Below are positions 39,246-50,013 of a DNA stretch of 64,000 bases, in pieces. Location: contig NZ_NEHW01000008.1 in NCBI RefSeq assembly GCF_002112505.1, positions 1 to 64,000 of the forward strand, given 5' to 3'. The notes under the pieces are model-generated. The model did not search any database. It was not told where the DNA came from and worked only from the letters and a program-made list of their open reading frames with translations. The translations under genes and the position numbers were made by a program. Position 1 is the first letter of the stretch, and each line of letters begins with the position of its first letter. The DNA comes from Pseudomonas sp. R28(2017) (GTDB taxonomy: Bacteria; Pseudomonadota; Gammaproteobacteria; Pseudomonadales; Pseudomonadaceae).

Positions 39246-40031
39246 TCAATGCGACTGAGTGTCGCGCTGGGCAGCCTGGGTTTCGACCGCGAAGTCATCT
39301 TCCGGCAGCTTCGGCAGCTCCTTGGCACAGTAGTCACTGCCCATCTTGGTCAGCGCGCCACACATGCCCTCCAGGCGCTCGTCGACGGCCTGCAGGTGGT
39401 CGAGCATCTGCCCGATGGCGCGGGCCACCGGGTCCGGCATGTCGCCACTGACGCCGTAGGCATCGAAACCGATCTTTTCGGCCATGGCCTTGCGCTTGGC
39501 CTCGACTTCGCTGTCTTCGCTCTTGACGATGATCCGCCCCGGGATGCCAACCGCAGTGGCACCCGCCGGCACCGCTTTGGTCACCACCGCATTGGAACCG
39601 ATCTTGGCCCCGGCACCGACCGTGAACGGGCCGAGCACCTTGGCGCCCGCCCCTACCACCACGCCGTTCTCCAGGGTCGGGTGGCGCTTGCCTTTGTTCC
39701 AGCTGGTACCGCCCAGGGTGACGCCCTGGTAAAGGGTGACATCATCACCGATCTCGGCGGTTTCGCCGATGACAATGCCCATGCCGTGGTCGATGAAGAA
39801 GCGCCGACCAATGGTCGCACCGGGGTGGATCTCGATACCGGTCAGCCAGCGGCCGAAGTTCGACACCAGCCGGGCCAGCCACTTGAAGTCGCGCTTCCAC
39901 AGGGCATTGCCCAGGCGGTGCAGCCAGATGGCGTGCATGCCGGGGTAGCACGTCAGCACCTCGAAGGCGTTGCGCGCCGCCGGGTCACGATGGAATACGC
40001 TCTGGATATCTTCACGCAGACGCTCGAACAT
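39246..40031 (-). CDS. cysE: Serine O-acetyltransferase CysE
   Basis: The 261-residue enzyme makes O-acetylserine for cysteine synthesis. It has the N-terminal helical part ([20 protein letters not shown]) and hexapeptide repeats of a left-handed beta helix ([37 protein letters not shown]). It starts 3 bp after trmJ. Supplying cysteine, the sulfur source of IscS, links it to the isc genes. Confidence 0.95.
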   Translation of the reverse strand: MFERLREDIQSVFHRDPAARNAFEVLTCYPGMHAIWLHRLGNALWKRDFKWLARLVSNFGRWLTGIEIHPGATIGRRFFIDHGMGIVIGETAEIGDDVTLYQGVTLGGTSWNKGKRHPTLENGVVVGAGAKVLGPFTVGAGAKIGSNAVVTKAVPAGATAVGIPGRIIVKSEDSEVEAKRKAMAEKIGFDAYGVSGDMPDPVARAIGQMLDHLQAVDERLEGMCGALTKMGSDYCAKELPKLPEDDFAVETQAAQRDTQSH

Positions 40032-40034
40032 CTG

Positions 40035-40805
40035 TCAGTCCTTCCGTTTATGCGGCTCGCCCCGTACGACCTTCTGGGTCTCGGTGAGGATGCCGCGCAA
40101 AATGCTCATTTCCGAACGATTGACCGAGCTGCGCCCGTACAGCCGGCGCAGGCGCGGCATCAGGTGCTTGGGTTTCTCAGGGTCGAGGAAGCCAATGTCC
40201 ACCAGGGTTTTCTCCAGGTGTTCATAGAACAGCTCCATTTCGTCCATGGTCGCCAGCTCGTTGCTGCGCAGCGAGTTGGCGTCGAACTTCTCGACTTTCG
40301 AAGGCGCGCCTTCGGCTGCCAGCCAGGCCATGCGCACCTCGTAGGAGAGCACCTGGACCGCGGCGGCAAGGTTCAGCGAGCTGAAGTCGGGGTTCGAGGG
40401 AATGTGCACGTGGAAGTGACATCGCTGCAGTTCTTCGTTGGTCAGGCCGGCGTGCTCGCGCCCGAACACCAGGGCGATCTCTTCACCGCCGCTGGCGTGC
40501 TCCACGGCCTTGGCCCCGCATTCGCGCGGGTCGATCAACGGCCAGGGGATGCTGCGCTCACGGGCACTGGTGCCCATGACCAGGCTGCAGCCGACCAGCG
40601 CGTCTTCAAGGCTGTCGACCACCTGGGCACTGGCCAGGATGTCGTCGGCGCCCGAGGCACGCGCGGTGGCGTCGCCGGACGGGAACTCTTTTGGCTGCAC
40701 CAGCACCAGACGCGACAAGCCCATGTTTTTCATGGCACGCGCAGCGCCGCCGATGTTGCCGGGGTGGCTGGTATTGACCAGAACAACACGAATATTTTGC
40801 AGCAA
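40035..40805 (-). CDS. trmJ: tRNA Cm32/Um32 methyltransferase TrmJ
   Basis: This SPOUT-family 2'-O-methyltransferase has VLVNTSHPGNIGGAARAMKN at the N-terminus, LVFGREHAGLTNEEL and IPSNPDFSSLNLAAAVQV, which build the knotted SAM site. I chose TTG 40805 because it gives the usual L-Q-N-I-R start and 256 residues; a frame of 32 more codons runs towards suhB and is unlike the family. The start codon is rare, so the exact start is uncertain. It is followed closely by cysE. Confidence 0.9.
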   Translation of the reverse strand: MLQNIRVVLVNTSHPGNIGGAARAMKNMGLSRLVLVQPKEFPSGDATARASGADDILASAQVVDSLEDALVGCSLVMGTSARERSIPWPLIDPRECGAKAVEHASGGEEIALVFGREHAGLTNEELQRCHFHVHIPSNPDFSSLNLAAAVQVLSYEVRMAWLAAEGAPSKVEKFDANSLRSNELATMDEMELFYEHLEKTLVDIGFLDPEKPKHLMPRLRRLYGRSSVNRSEMSILRGILTETQKVVRGEPHKRKD

Positions 40806-40956
40806 GGTGTTGTGCTCACAGATGCAGGTTTGGGGGAAATCGATCTTACAGAACCGACCAGCGTAACGCCATGAAAGCAAATGTGACACTTCTGCCGCCA
40901 AACTTTTCTGCTAGAATGTTCGGCTTTCTTCTTTAACATCTCCAGGTGACCCGCCC

Positions 40957-41775
40957 ATGCAGCCTATGCTGAATATCGCCCTGCGCGCCGCTCGCAGCGC
41001 CAGTGAACTGATTTTCCGCTCCATCGAACGCCTGGATAGCATCAAGGTCGACGAGAAAGAGGCCAAGGACTACGTCTCCGAAGTGGATCGCGCCGCCGAG
41101 CAGAGCATCGTCAACGCCCTGCGCAAGGCCTACCCGAACCACTCCATTCAAGGTGAAGAAACCGGCCTGCACGCCGGCACCGGCGAAGAAGGCAAGGACT
41201 ACCTGTGGATCATCGATCCGCTGGACGGCACCACCAACTTCCTGCGTGGCATCCCCCACTTCGCTGTCAGCATCGCCTGCAAATACCGTGGCCGCCTCGA
41301 GCACGCCGTGATCGTCGACCCGGTTCGCCAGGAAGAATTCACCGCCAGCCGTGGCCGTGGCGCCCAGCTCAATGGCCGCCGCCTGCGCGTCAGCTCGCGC
41401 ACCAGCCTGGAAGGCGCCCTGCTGGGCACCGGCTTCCCGTTCCGTGACAACCAGATGGCTGACATGGACAACTACCTGGGCATGTTCCGCGCCCTGACTG
41501 GCCAGACCGCCGGCATCCGCCGCGCCGGCTCCGCCAGCCTGGACCTGGCCTACGTGGCTGCCGGCCGCTTCGACGCCTTCTGGGAGTCGGGCCTGTCCGA
41601 GTGGGACATGGCGGCGGGCGTACTGCTGATCCAGGAAGCCGGCGGCCTGGTGAGCGACTTCAACGGTGGCCACGACTTCCTCGACAAAGGCCACATCGTT
41701 GCAGGCAACATCAAGTGCTTCAAGGCCGTACTGACCGCTATCCAGCCGCACCTGCCAGAGCACATGAAGCGCTAA
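40957..41775 (+). CDS. suhB: Inositol-1-monophosphatase SuhB
   Basis: The 272-residue phosphatase has the metal-binding residues E67 and E68 (IQGEETGLHAG), D87 and D90 (WIIDPLDGTTNF) and the C-terminal WDMAAGVLLIQEAGG. Besides inositol monophosphatase activity, SuhB binds RNA polymerase/NusA in rRNA antitermination in E. coli. CAGGTGAC lies upstream of ATG 40957. It is divergent from trmJ and ends at a strong terminator. Confidence 0.96.
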   Translation: MQPMLNIALRAARSASELIFRSIERLDSIKVDEKEAKDYVSEVDRAAEQSIVNALRKAYPNHSIQGEETGLHAGTGEEGKDYLWIIDPLDGTTNFLRGIPHFAVSIACKYRGRLEHAVIVDPVRQEEFTASRGRGAQLNGRRLRVSSRTSLEGALLGTGFPFRDNQMADMDNYLGMFRALTGQTAGIRRAGSASLDLAYVAAGRFDAFWESGLSEWDMAAGVLLIQEAGGLVSDFNGGHDFLDKGHIVAGNIKCFKAVLTAIQPHLPEHMKR

Positions 41776-41790
41776 GCGCGGATTGCAGGC

Positions 41791-41822
41791 AAAAAAAAGC
41801 ACCCCTCGGGGTGCTTTTTTTT
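41791..41822 (+). terminator. Terminator of suhB
   Basis: AAAAAAAAGCACCCC-TCG-GGGTGCTTTTTTTT gives a seven-bp GC-rich stem with A and T tracts on both sides, so it could work in both directions. Confidence 0.95.
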
Positions 41823-41855
41823 GCCTGATGGCTTAGCGCTGCTTGTGCCGGCCCC

Positions 41856-41937
41856 TTCGCGGGCAAGCCCGCTCCCACAGGTACAGCACAAACCTTGAGA
41901 CCTGCATCATACCTGTGGGAGCGGGCTTGCCCGCGAA
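41856..41937. repeat. REP pair (inverted repeat)
   Basis: Facing REP palindromes with 28-bp perfect arms (41856-41883 and 41910-41937). It lies between the convergent suhB and glycine-zipper genes. Confidence 0.95.
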
Positions 41938-41961
41938 GAAGCCAGCACAGGAATAGTCAGA

Positions 41962-42504
41962 TCACTGCCCGGCTTCGCTCAGGATCAGCTTGCCATTCTT
42001 GTCCACAGGAATGGTCGAACCCGGCTCATGATCCATCTTCACCTGCCCGGCCTTGTCGCCGAGGGTGTACTTCACGTTGTACCCAACGACCTTCTCGCTG
42101 ATGTCGTTGACCGTGTTGCAGCGGGTTTGCGTGGTGGTATAGGTGTCACGCTGCTGCATGCCTTCCTGCACCTTGTTGCCAGCATAACCACCACCGACCG
42201 CACCGGCCACGGTGGCGATCTTCTTGCCGGTGCCGCCGCCGATCTGGTTGCCCAGCAGGCCACCGGCCAGGGCACCGACCACGGTACCGGCGATCTGGTG
42301 CTGGTCCTTGACCGGCGCCTGGCGGGTCACGGCGACATCCTTGCACACTTCACGCGGCGTCTTGATCTGCTGTTTGATCGGTTGCACGTCGGTGACCTGG
42401 GCGTATTCAGGCCCCTTGTTCACCAAGCTGTAGGTGGCGACAGCACCTCCGGCAGTAACACCGACAGCACCCAACACAGCGCCTACGAGCATTGATTTGT
42501 TCAC
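41962..42504 (-). CDS. Glycine-zipper (2TM) envelope protein
   Basis: The 180-residue protein has an N-terminal membrane or signal segment (MLVGAVLGAVGVTAGGAVAT) and a glycine-zipper stretch (IAGTVVGALAGGLLGNQIGG, then VAGAVGGGYAGNKVQEGMQQ), typical of SlyB/Rickettsia 17-kDa-like surface proteins. There is no lipobox cysteine after the first helix, so it may be anchored by the helix. Its function is unknown. It stands between suhB and secF on the minus strand. Confidence 0.82.
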   Translation of the reverse strand: MNKSMLVGAVLGAVGVTAGGAVATYSLVNKGPEYAQVTDVQPIKQQIKTPREVCKDVAVTRQAPVKDQHQIAGTVVGALAGGLLGNQIGGGTGKKIATVAGAVGGGYAGNKVQEGMQQRDTYTTTQTRCNTVNDISEKVVGYNVKYTLGDKAGQVKMDHEPGSTIPVDKNGKLILSEAGQ

Positions 42505-42557
42505 ATGAACCTCCTGTTGTACCTGCAGGGCTAACCTGCTTTCTCCAAGCCTTGGAG

Positions 42558-42595
42558 CAAAAAAAAAGGCGCGAGTTCAACACTCGCGCCTTTTT
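42558..42595. terminator. Terminator after secF
   Basis: GGCGCGAGT-TCAAC-ACTCGCGCC (42568-42590) has a nine-bp stem with nine As on one side and five Ts on the other. On the minus strand it ends the queA-tgt-yajC-secD-secF run and precedes the glycine-zipper gene. Confidence 0.92.
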
Positions 42596-42622
42596 GGCCG
42601 CCGAACGGCGTAGGGCTAAGCC

Positions 42623-43531
42623 TTAGGGGCGGTCATCCACGCCTTCGTTCTTCGCCGGTGGGATCAGGTCTTCGCTGTTCAGGTTCAGCCAGATCAGCAC
42701 CACGTTGGCGATGTAGATCGACGAGTAGGTACCGGCCATGACACCGATGAACAGCGCCAGGGAGAAGCCGAACAGGTTGTCGCCACCAAAGAACAGCAGC
42801 GCGGCGATCGCCAGCAAGGTCGAAACCGAGGTGGCAATGGTGCGCAGCAGGGTCTGGGTGGTCGAGACGTTGATGTTCTCGATCAGCGAGGCCTTGCGCA
42901 TCACGCGGAAGTTCTCACGCACCCGGTCGAACACCACGATGGTGTCGTTCAGCGAGTAGCCGATGATCGCCAGCACCGCCGCCAGCACCGTCAGGTCGAA
43001 GGTGATCTGGAAGAACGACAGGATACCCAGGGTCACCACCACGTCGTGGATCAGCGAGACGATCGCACCCACGGCGAACTTCCACTGGAAGCGGAACGCC
43101 AGGTAGATGAGGATGCCGCCCAGTGCCAGGAGCATGCCGAGGCCGCCCTGGTCACGCAGCTCTTCTCCCACCTGCGGGCCGACGAACTCGACGCGCTTGA
43201 GGGTGGCCGGGTTGTCGCCGCCAGCCTTCTGCAAGGCCGCGCCAACCTTGGCACCCAGCTGCGGGTCATCGCCCGGCATGCGCACCAGCAGGTCGGTGGT
43301 GGCGCCAAAGCTCTGCACCACGGCCTCGTGGAAGCCGGACTCGACCAGCTCGGCACGCACCGCCTTGAGGTCGGCCGGGCGCTCGTAGGTCAGCTCGATC
43401 AGCGTACCGCCGGTGAAGTCCAGGCCGAAGTTCAGGCCCTTCTGCCACCAGCTGAACAGCGCCAGCACGGTGAGGAGCACGGTAACGGCGAACGCGACAT
43501 TGCGCACGCCCATGAAGTTGATGGTTTTCAT
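42623..43531 (-). CDS. secF: Protein translocase subunit SecF
   Basis: The 302-residue inner-membrane protein has the SecF hallmarks: FGLDFTGGTLIEL after the first helix, and a C-terminal membrane core with YSLNDTIVVFDRVREN. With SecD it uses the proton gradient to help complete protein export. I chose ATG 43531 because GAGGGAG precedes it; the longer frame overlaps the secD stop. Confidence 0.96.
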   Translation of the reverse strand: MKTINFMGVRNVAFAVTVLLTVLALFSWWQKGLNFGLDFTGGTLIELTYERPADLKAVRAELVESGFHEAVVQSFGATTDLLVRMPGDDPQLGAKVGAALQKAGGDNPATLKRVEFVGPQVGEELRDQGGLGMLLALGGILIYLAFRFQWKFAVGAIVSLIHDVVVTLGILSFFQITFDLTVLAAVLAIIGYSLNDTIVVFDRVRENFRVMRKASLIENINVSTTQTLLRTIATSVSTLLAIAALLFFGGDNLFGFSLALFIGVMAGTYSSIYIANVVLIWLNLNSEDLIPPAKNEGVDDRP

Positions 43532-43541
43532 CGCAGCTCCC

Positions 43542-45404
43542 TCAAACCCACAGCTTCTTGATGTCACGCCCGCCGCAGGTCAGGTTGACCATTGCACGGG
43601 TCACCATGACGGCGGTGAACATCGAGGTGAAAATCCCGAGGGACATGGTGACCGCGAAGCCCTTGACCGGGCCGGTACCCATGGCGAACAGGATGCCGCC
43701 GACCAGCAGGCTGGTCAGGTTGGCGTCGATGATCGCGGTGTAGGCGCGGTTGAAGCCTTCGTGAATGGCGCGCTGCACCGACATGCCGGCATTCAGCTCC
43801 TCGCGGATACGCGAGAAGATCAGCACGTTGGCGTCCACCGCCATACCCATGGTCAACACGATACCGGCGATACCCGGCAAGGTCAGGGTGGCGCCCAGCA
43901 GCGACATCAGCGCCAGCAGCAGCACCATGTTGCCTGCCAGGGCGACGGTGGCGATCACGCCGAAGCCGCGGTAGATGGCGATGATGAACAGCGAGACGAA
44001 CAGCATGCCCCACAGCGACGCATCGATACCCTTGGTGATGTTGTCGGCACCCAGGCTTGGGCCAATGGTACGTTCTTCGGCGAAGTACATCGGCGCAGCC
44101 AGACCACCGGCACGCAGCAGCAGGGCCAGCTCGGACGATTCACCCTGGCCGTTCAGGCCGGTGATGCGGAACTGGCTGCCCAGCGGCGACTGGATGGTCG
44201 CCAGGCTGATGATCTTCTTCTCTTCCTGGAAGCTCTGTACGGCAACGTCCTTCTCGACGCCGTCGACGGTCTGCTTGACGTAGCGGGTGACCGGCTTCTG
44301 CTCGATGAAGATCACCGCCATGCTGCGGCCGACGTTGCTGCGGGTCGCGCGGCTCATCAGCTCGCCACCGTGGCCATCCAGGCGGATGTTCACCTGCGGG
44401 CGGCCGTGCTCGTCGAAGCTGGCCTGGGCGTCGGTGACCTGGTCACCGGTGATGATCAGGCCACGCTCGACCGCGGCGGAACGGTTGCCTTCACGGAACT
44501 CGAAGACCTCGGTAGTGGCCTTGGAAGCGCCCGGCTCGGCACCGAAGCGGAACTCCAGGTTGGCAGTCTTGCCGAGGATACGCTTGGCTTCGGCAGTGTC
44601 CTGCACGCCCGGCAGCTCGACCACGATGCGGTTGGCGCCCTGGCGCTGCACCAGCGGTTCGGCCACGCCCAGCTCGTTCACACGGTTGCGGACGGTGGTC
44701 AGGTTCTGCTTGATCGAGTATTCGCGGATCTCGGCGACTTTCGCCTGGGTCAGCGCCAGACGCAGCACGGCAAGCTCGTTGCGCTCGGTGGTGGTCAGGT
44801 CGAAATCATTGAAATTCTTGCGGATCAGGGCACGTGCCTGTTCGCGGGTAGCATCGTCAGCGAAGCCCAGCATCACACCGCCATCCTGCTGCGGCAGGCT
44901 GCGGTAGCGGATGCGCTCTTTGCGCAGCAAGGTCTTGACCTCGCCTTCGTAGACTTTCATGCGGGCGCTCATGGCCTTGTCCATGTCCACTTCCAGCAGG
45001 AAGTGCACACCACCGGACAGGTCCAGGCCCAGCTTCATCGGGCTTGCACCCAGGTTACGCAGCCACTGCGGGGTAGTCTGGGCCAGGTTCAGGGCCACGA
45101 CGTAATCATCGCCCAGTGCCTTGCGCACTACATCCTTGGCTGGCAGTTGATCTTCCTGGTTGGTCAGGCGAATCAGCCCACTGCCCTTCTCACCCAGGCT
45201 CGCGCCCTTGACGGTGATACCGGCATCGACCAGTGCCTTGCTGACGCGGTCGAGGTCGGCCTGGTTGACTTGCAGCGCCGAGCTGGCACCGCTGATCTGC
45301 ACCGCCGGATCATCCGGGTAGAGGTTGGGAGCGGAATAAATGAAACCGATCGCCAGTACCACCAGGATCAGTGCGTATTTCCACAGAGGGTATTTGTTCA
45401 GCAT
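43542..45404 (-). CDS. secD: Protein translocase subunit SecD
   Basis: The 620-residue protein has the N-terminal helix (MLNKYPLWKYALILVVLAIG), the large periplasmic P1 domain with LGLDLSGGVHFLLEVDMD and the six-helix membrane core (GMAVDANVLIFSRIREELN, in which the aspartate is conserved). ATG 45404 is the family start; a GTG immediately before it is also in frame. It lies between yajC and secF. Confidence 0.97.
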   Translation of the reverse strand: MLNKYPLWKYALILVVLAIGFIYSAPNLYPDDPAVQISGASSALQVNQADLDRVSKALVDAGITVKGASLGEKGSGLIRLTNQEDQLPAKDVVRKALGDDYVVALNLAQTTPQWLRNLGASPMKLGLDLSGGVHFLLEVDMDKAMSARMKVYEGEVKTLLRKERIRYRSLPQQDGGVMLGFADDATREQARALIRKNFNDFDLTTTERNELAVLRLALTQAKVAEIREYSIKQNLTTVRNRVNELGVAEPLVQRQGANRIVVELPGVQDTAEAKRILGKTANLEFRFGAEPGASKATTEVFEFREGNRSAAVERGLIITGDQVTDAQASFDEHGRPQVNIRLDGHGGELMSRATRSNVGRSMAVIFIEQKPVTRYVKQTVDGVEKDVAVQSFQEEKKIISLATIQSPLGSQFRITGLNGQGESSELALLLRAGGLAAPMYFAEERTIGPSLGADNITKGIDASLWGMLFVSLFIIAIYRGFGVIATVALAGNMVLLLALMSLLGATLTLPGIAGIVLTMGMAVDANVLIFSRIREELNAGMSVQRAIHEGFNRAYTAIIDANLTSLLVGGILFAMGTGPVKGFAVTMSLGIFTSMFTAVMVTRAMVNLTCGGRDIKKLWV

Positions 45405-45468
45405 CACGCCGCCCGTTCAAGACGCGGGGCGCTTTGCGCGCCCCGACTGGAAAAATGAAACCGGTAAC

Positions 45469-45804
45469 TCAGATAGCCTTGAGCGTACCTTTTGGCAGGG
45501 TGGCCGCGATGGCACCCTTCTGGAACTTCAGCTCGACGGTGTCGGAAACTTCCAGGACCACGAAGTCATCGGAAACCTTGACGATCTTGCCGGCGATACC
45601 ACCGTTGGTGACAACTTCGTCACCTTTCTGCAAGTTGCTCAGCAGGTTCTTCTGCTCTTTGGCACGCTTGGCCTGCGGGCGCCAGATCATCAGGTAGAAG
45701 ATGACCAGGAAACCGACCAGGAAAATCCACTCGAAACCGGTGCCGGCTGGGCCAGCGGCGGGTGCAGCAGCGTCCGCGTATGCGGCGGGGATCAAGAAGC
45801 TCAT
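45469..45804 (-). CDS. yajC: Sec translocase accessory protein YajC
   Basis: The 111-residue protein has an N-terminal stretch (MSFLIPAAYADAAAPAAG) and one membrane helix (FEWIFLVGFLVIFYLMIW), then RPQAKRAKEQKNLLSNLQKGDEV and a beta domain. YajC associates with SecDF. It is the standard neighbour between tgt and secD. Confidence 0.96.
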   Translation of the reverse strand: MSFLIPAAYADAAAPAAGPAGTGFEWIFLVGFLVIFYLMIWRPQAKRAKEQKNLLSNLQKGDEVVTNGGIAGKIVKVSDDFVVLEVSDTVELKFQKGAIAATLPKGTLKAI

Positions 45805-45846
45805 TGGGCACTCCTAATGTAATTTTCTAATAATGGATGCGAACAG

Positions 45847-48026
<2,180 letters not shown>

Positions 48027-48094
48027 GATGATGTTCGGGTTCGACAGGGCCGGGAAGTTTAGCCCAATGCGTGAAAATTGACCATGAAAGCCGA

Positions 48095-48123
48095 TTGACC
48101 GACCACGGGCACCTCTCTATACT
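48095..48123 (+). promoter_or_regulatory. Sigma70-type promoter of tRNA-Leu
   Basis: TTGACC (48095-48100) and TATACT (48118-48123) are 17 bp apart. Transcription would start about seven to ten bases later, just before the tRNA. A GC-rich discriminator (GCGCGCC) follows, as in stringently controlled tRNA promoters. Confidence 0.85.
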
Positions 48124-48134
48124 GCGCGCCACAA

Positions 48135-48219
48135 GCCCTGATGGCGGAATTGGTAGACGCGGCGGATTCAAAATCCGTTTTCGAAAGGAGTGGGAGTTCG
48201 AGTCTCCCTCGGGGCACCA
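48135..48219 (+). tRNA. tRNA-Leu (anticodon CAA)
   Basis: The acceptor GCCCTGA pairs with TCGGGGC, followed by discriminator A and an encoded CCA (48217-48219). The anticodon loop is TTCAAAA on a GCGGA/TCCGT stem, so the anticodon is CAA, reading UUG. A variable arm of class II type (TTTTCGAAAGGAG) and a T arm with GTTCGAGTC are present. At 85 bases it fits leucine tRNAs. Confidence 0.95.
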
Positions 48220-48228
48220 AGATCCGGA

Positions 48229-48258
48229 AAAAACCGACCTTATGGTCGGTTTTTTTGT
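48229..48258 (+). terminator. Terminator of tRNA-Leu
   Basis: AAACCGACC-TTAT-GGTCGGTTT has a nine-bp stem and is followed by a run of Ts ending at 48256. It lies about ten bases after the CCA end. Confidence 0.93.
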
Positions 48259-48366
48259 GCCTTTGATTTGATGTTTCCCTAAAGGCTGACGCGACCTGTA
48301 GAACAGCGTTCAGCCCTATTGAACACGCCAGCGAGTCCATGACGTGCTCTCTGCCTGGGTAGATTC

Positions 48367-49698
48367 TCAGCAGGGGCGCCCTGCATCAATCCATGCCTTC
48401 ACCTGCTTCAAGGTAAGCCGATAACGGGCACAGTTGTGCAGTGCGAGGATATCCAGTTCGTTGCGCAACAGCGGTTCGAACTGCACGTTTTCTTCCGCTG
48501 GAAGATCCAGCCCAGCCACCACTCGTTCCACCGTCATGCGCTCACGAACGACCGCATTGATCGCCTCGTTCAGCAGCTCTCGATAACGCAGACGAACCGG
48601 ATCGGGAACACCCATCGCTTCGAGCATCACCCCATACTTGCTGATGGAGCGGCGATACACCCAGACGAACAGGTCCGCCGCCATGGCCATGTCACGCTGC
48701 TCGTAAACGCCCATCATGGCCAACGCATAGTCCTGCGGATTCACATCCAGAAACGATAACGGCGAGCAGTTGTAGAGCATCAACGGAATATTGGCCGCCA
48801 GCCGGCTCGTGCGTTTGTTGCCATCCTCGAAAGGTTGCAAGTAAGCAAGATTTACCCAGAGGAAGAAGGCTGCCTCGATCGGGTTCTTCACCTGTCGCGC
48901 CTTGTCCAGCACCTGTTCGAACATCTCTTCCAGTAGCGAAGGCACCTGGGTCGGAAAGTACGTGGTACCACTGATGTTCACAACGGTCTGGCGAATGCTG
49001 CCCAACGCCGTGCCATCGGCAAGCAGGTCCTGCATCAACAGGGCATGCAGGTTGCTGATCACTGCCGCGTTCAGCCCATACTCGGGCACCGCATCGACCA
49101 TGAACTCGATGGCGGCCTTGTGGTTGAGCAGCATGACCGCATCTAGATCACCGTCCGTTACACCACTTTTGAACAACCTTTCCGCGTCGAGCAGCGTGTA
49201 CCGGTTACCTTCAAGGTGTGAGGAAGACCACGAGAGGTCGATCAACAAGGGCTCCAGCACCTTGCGCGCATAGGTGCCTGCCGGTTGCTGCCCCCGCATC
49301 CGCCCCTCGACTTCAAGCGCGGCAGCCAGCGCGGTAGGCAACCACGCAGTCTGGTTCGGTTGATAGCTGTCAACCAGGCCACGCTGATAGGTGACCGCTT
49401 CGCGCATTGCCAGAGGACGAAGCAGCGATGCACGAAGCACGCGGCTTTCCGGTGACCAGGGGATTGCGGCCGAGGCGCCCCGCTCCACTGGGTTTTCGGC
49501 GAGCTGGGTTGCTGCAACCGCCTGCCGGTAACGCGTGGTGCGCCCGTCTTTCTCACGCTCGACCTGGCCCGACTTGAGCAATACCTCAAGATGGCGCTTG
49601 ACCGTCGACCAACTTGCGTCAACGCGCTCGGCTAGTTCACGAGAACTGAGGGCCTCGCCGCCCTGCAAAGCGACCAGAATCCTGTTTGGCAAACTCAT
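48367..49698 (-). CDS. Fic-fold protein with N-terminal winged helix; catalytic His replaced
   Basis: This 443-residue protein has an N-terminal winged helix (residues ~1-60, LSSRELAERVDASWSTVKRH), then a Fic domain. An inhibitory helix motif S-x3-E-G lies at 159-164 (SSHLEGN). The Fic loop reads LQPFEDGNKRTSRLAAN, so the canonical HxFxxGNGRxxR is Q288-P-F-E-D-G-N-K-R-T-S-R299: glutamine in place of the catalytic histidine, and lysine in place of the second glycine. AMPylation is thus unlikely, and a regulatory role is more probable. ATG 49698 has GGAG seven bases upstream. Tandem repeats lie just upstream of the gene. Confidence 0.85.
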   Translation of the reverse strand: MSLPNRILVALQGGEALSSRELAERVDASWSTVKRHLEVLLKSGQVEREKDGRTTRYRQAVAATQLAENPVERGASAAIPWSPESRVLRASLLRPLAMREAVTYQRGLVDSYQPNQTAWLPTALAAALEVEGRMRGQQPAGTYARKVLEPLLIDLSWSSSHLEGNRYTLLDAERLFKSGVTDGDLDAVMLLNHKAAIEFMVDAVPEYGLNAAVISNLHALLMQDLLADGTALGSIRQTVVNISGTTYFPTQVPSLLEEMFEQVLDKARQVKNPIEAAFFLWVNLAYLQPFEDGNKRTSRLAANIPLMLYNCSPLSFLDVNPQDYALAMMGVYEQRDMAMAADLFVWVYRRSISKYGVMLEAMGVPDPVRLRYRELLNEAINAVVRERMTVERVVAGLDLPAEENVQFEPLLRNELDILALHNCARYRLTLKQVKAWIDAGRPC

Positions 49699-49710
49699 GA
49701 CATCTCCGGA

Positions 49711-49799
49711 TATAGCTCAATGCAGCTCAATATAGCTCAATGCAGCTCAATGCAGCTCAATGCAGCTCAATGCAGCTCAATGCAGCTCAATAGAGCTCA
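49711..49799. repeat. Nine-unit 10-bp tandem repeat upstream of the Fic gene
   Basis: The unit TGCAGCTCAA (minus strand TTGAGCTGCA) repeats in perfect 10-bp register from 49711: TATAGCTCAA, TGCAGCTCAA, TATAGCTCAA, five further TGCAGCTCAA, then the degenerate TAGAGCTCAC. It begins 13 bp upstream of the Fic start codon, so it spans the expected promoter. A helical-turn period suits binding on one DNA face, and the array could also vary in copy number. Confidence 0.95.
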
Positions 49800-50013
49800 C
49801 CTGCGATCACTCCCCTCACAAGCCCTCTTTCCCACCCGTTTTTGACGCCAACCCAACGGCCATGGGCCCTCCCGCGTTCCGCTCAATCTATTGGCCAAGC
49901 CTTGAGTGATAGCAATAAGCTGTCATTCGTCGGATATATAGTCCGAAAGCATTGATGGCTTAATGACATCTAGCCATAGTTGCGCTCCCTTACGGCCAAC
50001 CACCGCGTGCCCC
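49800..50013. promoter_or_regulatory. Divergent promoter region with a dyad
   Basis: This lies between the repeat array and the serine-protease gene and has lower GC than its surroundings. The only clear structure is TCGGA-TATATAG-TCCGA at 49930-49946, a perfect five-bp inverted repeat around an AT-rich centre, 67 bp before the protease start. It could be an operator or part of a -10 region. No gene is seen. Confidence 0.4.

Noticed and set aside
48135..48258. Integration site use of the tRNA-Leu gene
   Set aside because: No integrase and no repeat of the tRNA 3' end were seen downstream, so there is no evidence of an integrated element here.
49711..49799. CRISPR-like array
   Set aside because: The 10-bp units are contiguous with no spacers, and no cas genes are present.
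49711..49799. TTGAGC and TATATT in the repeats as a -35/-10 pair
   Set aside because: The possible spacings are about 10 or 20 bp, not near 17, so a standard sigma70 promoter is not supported.
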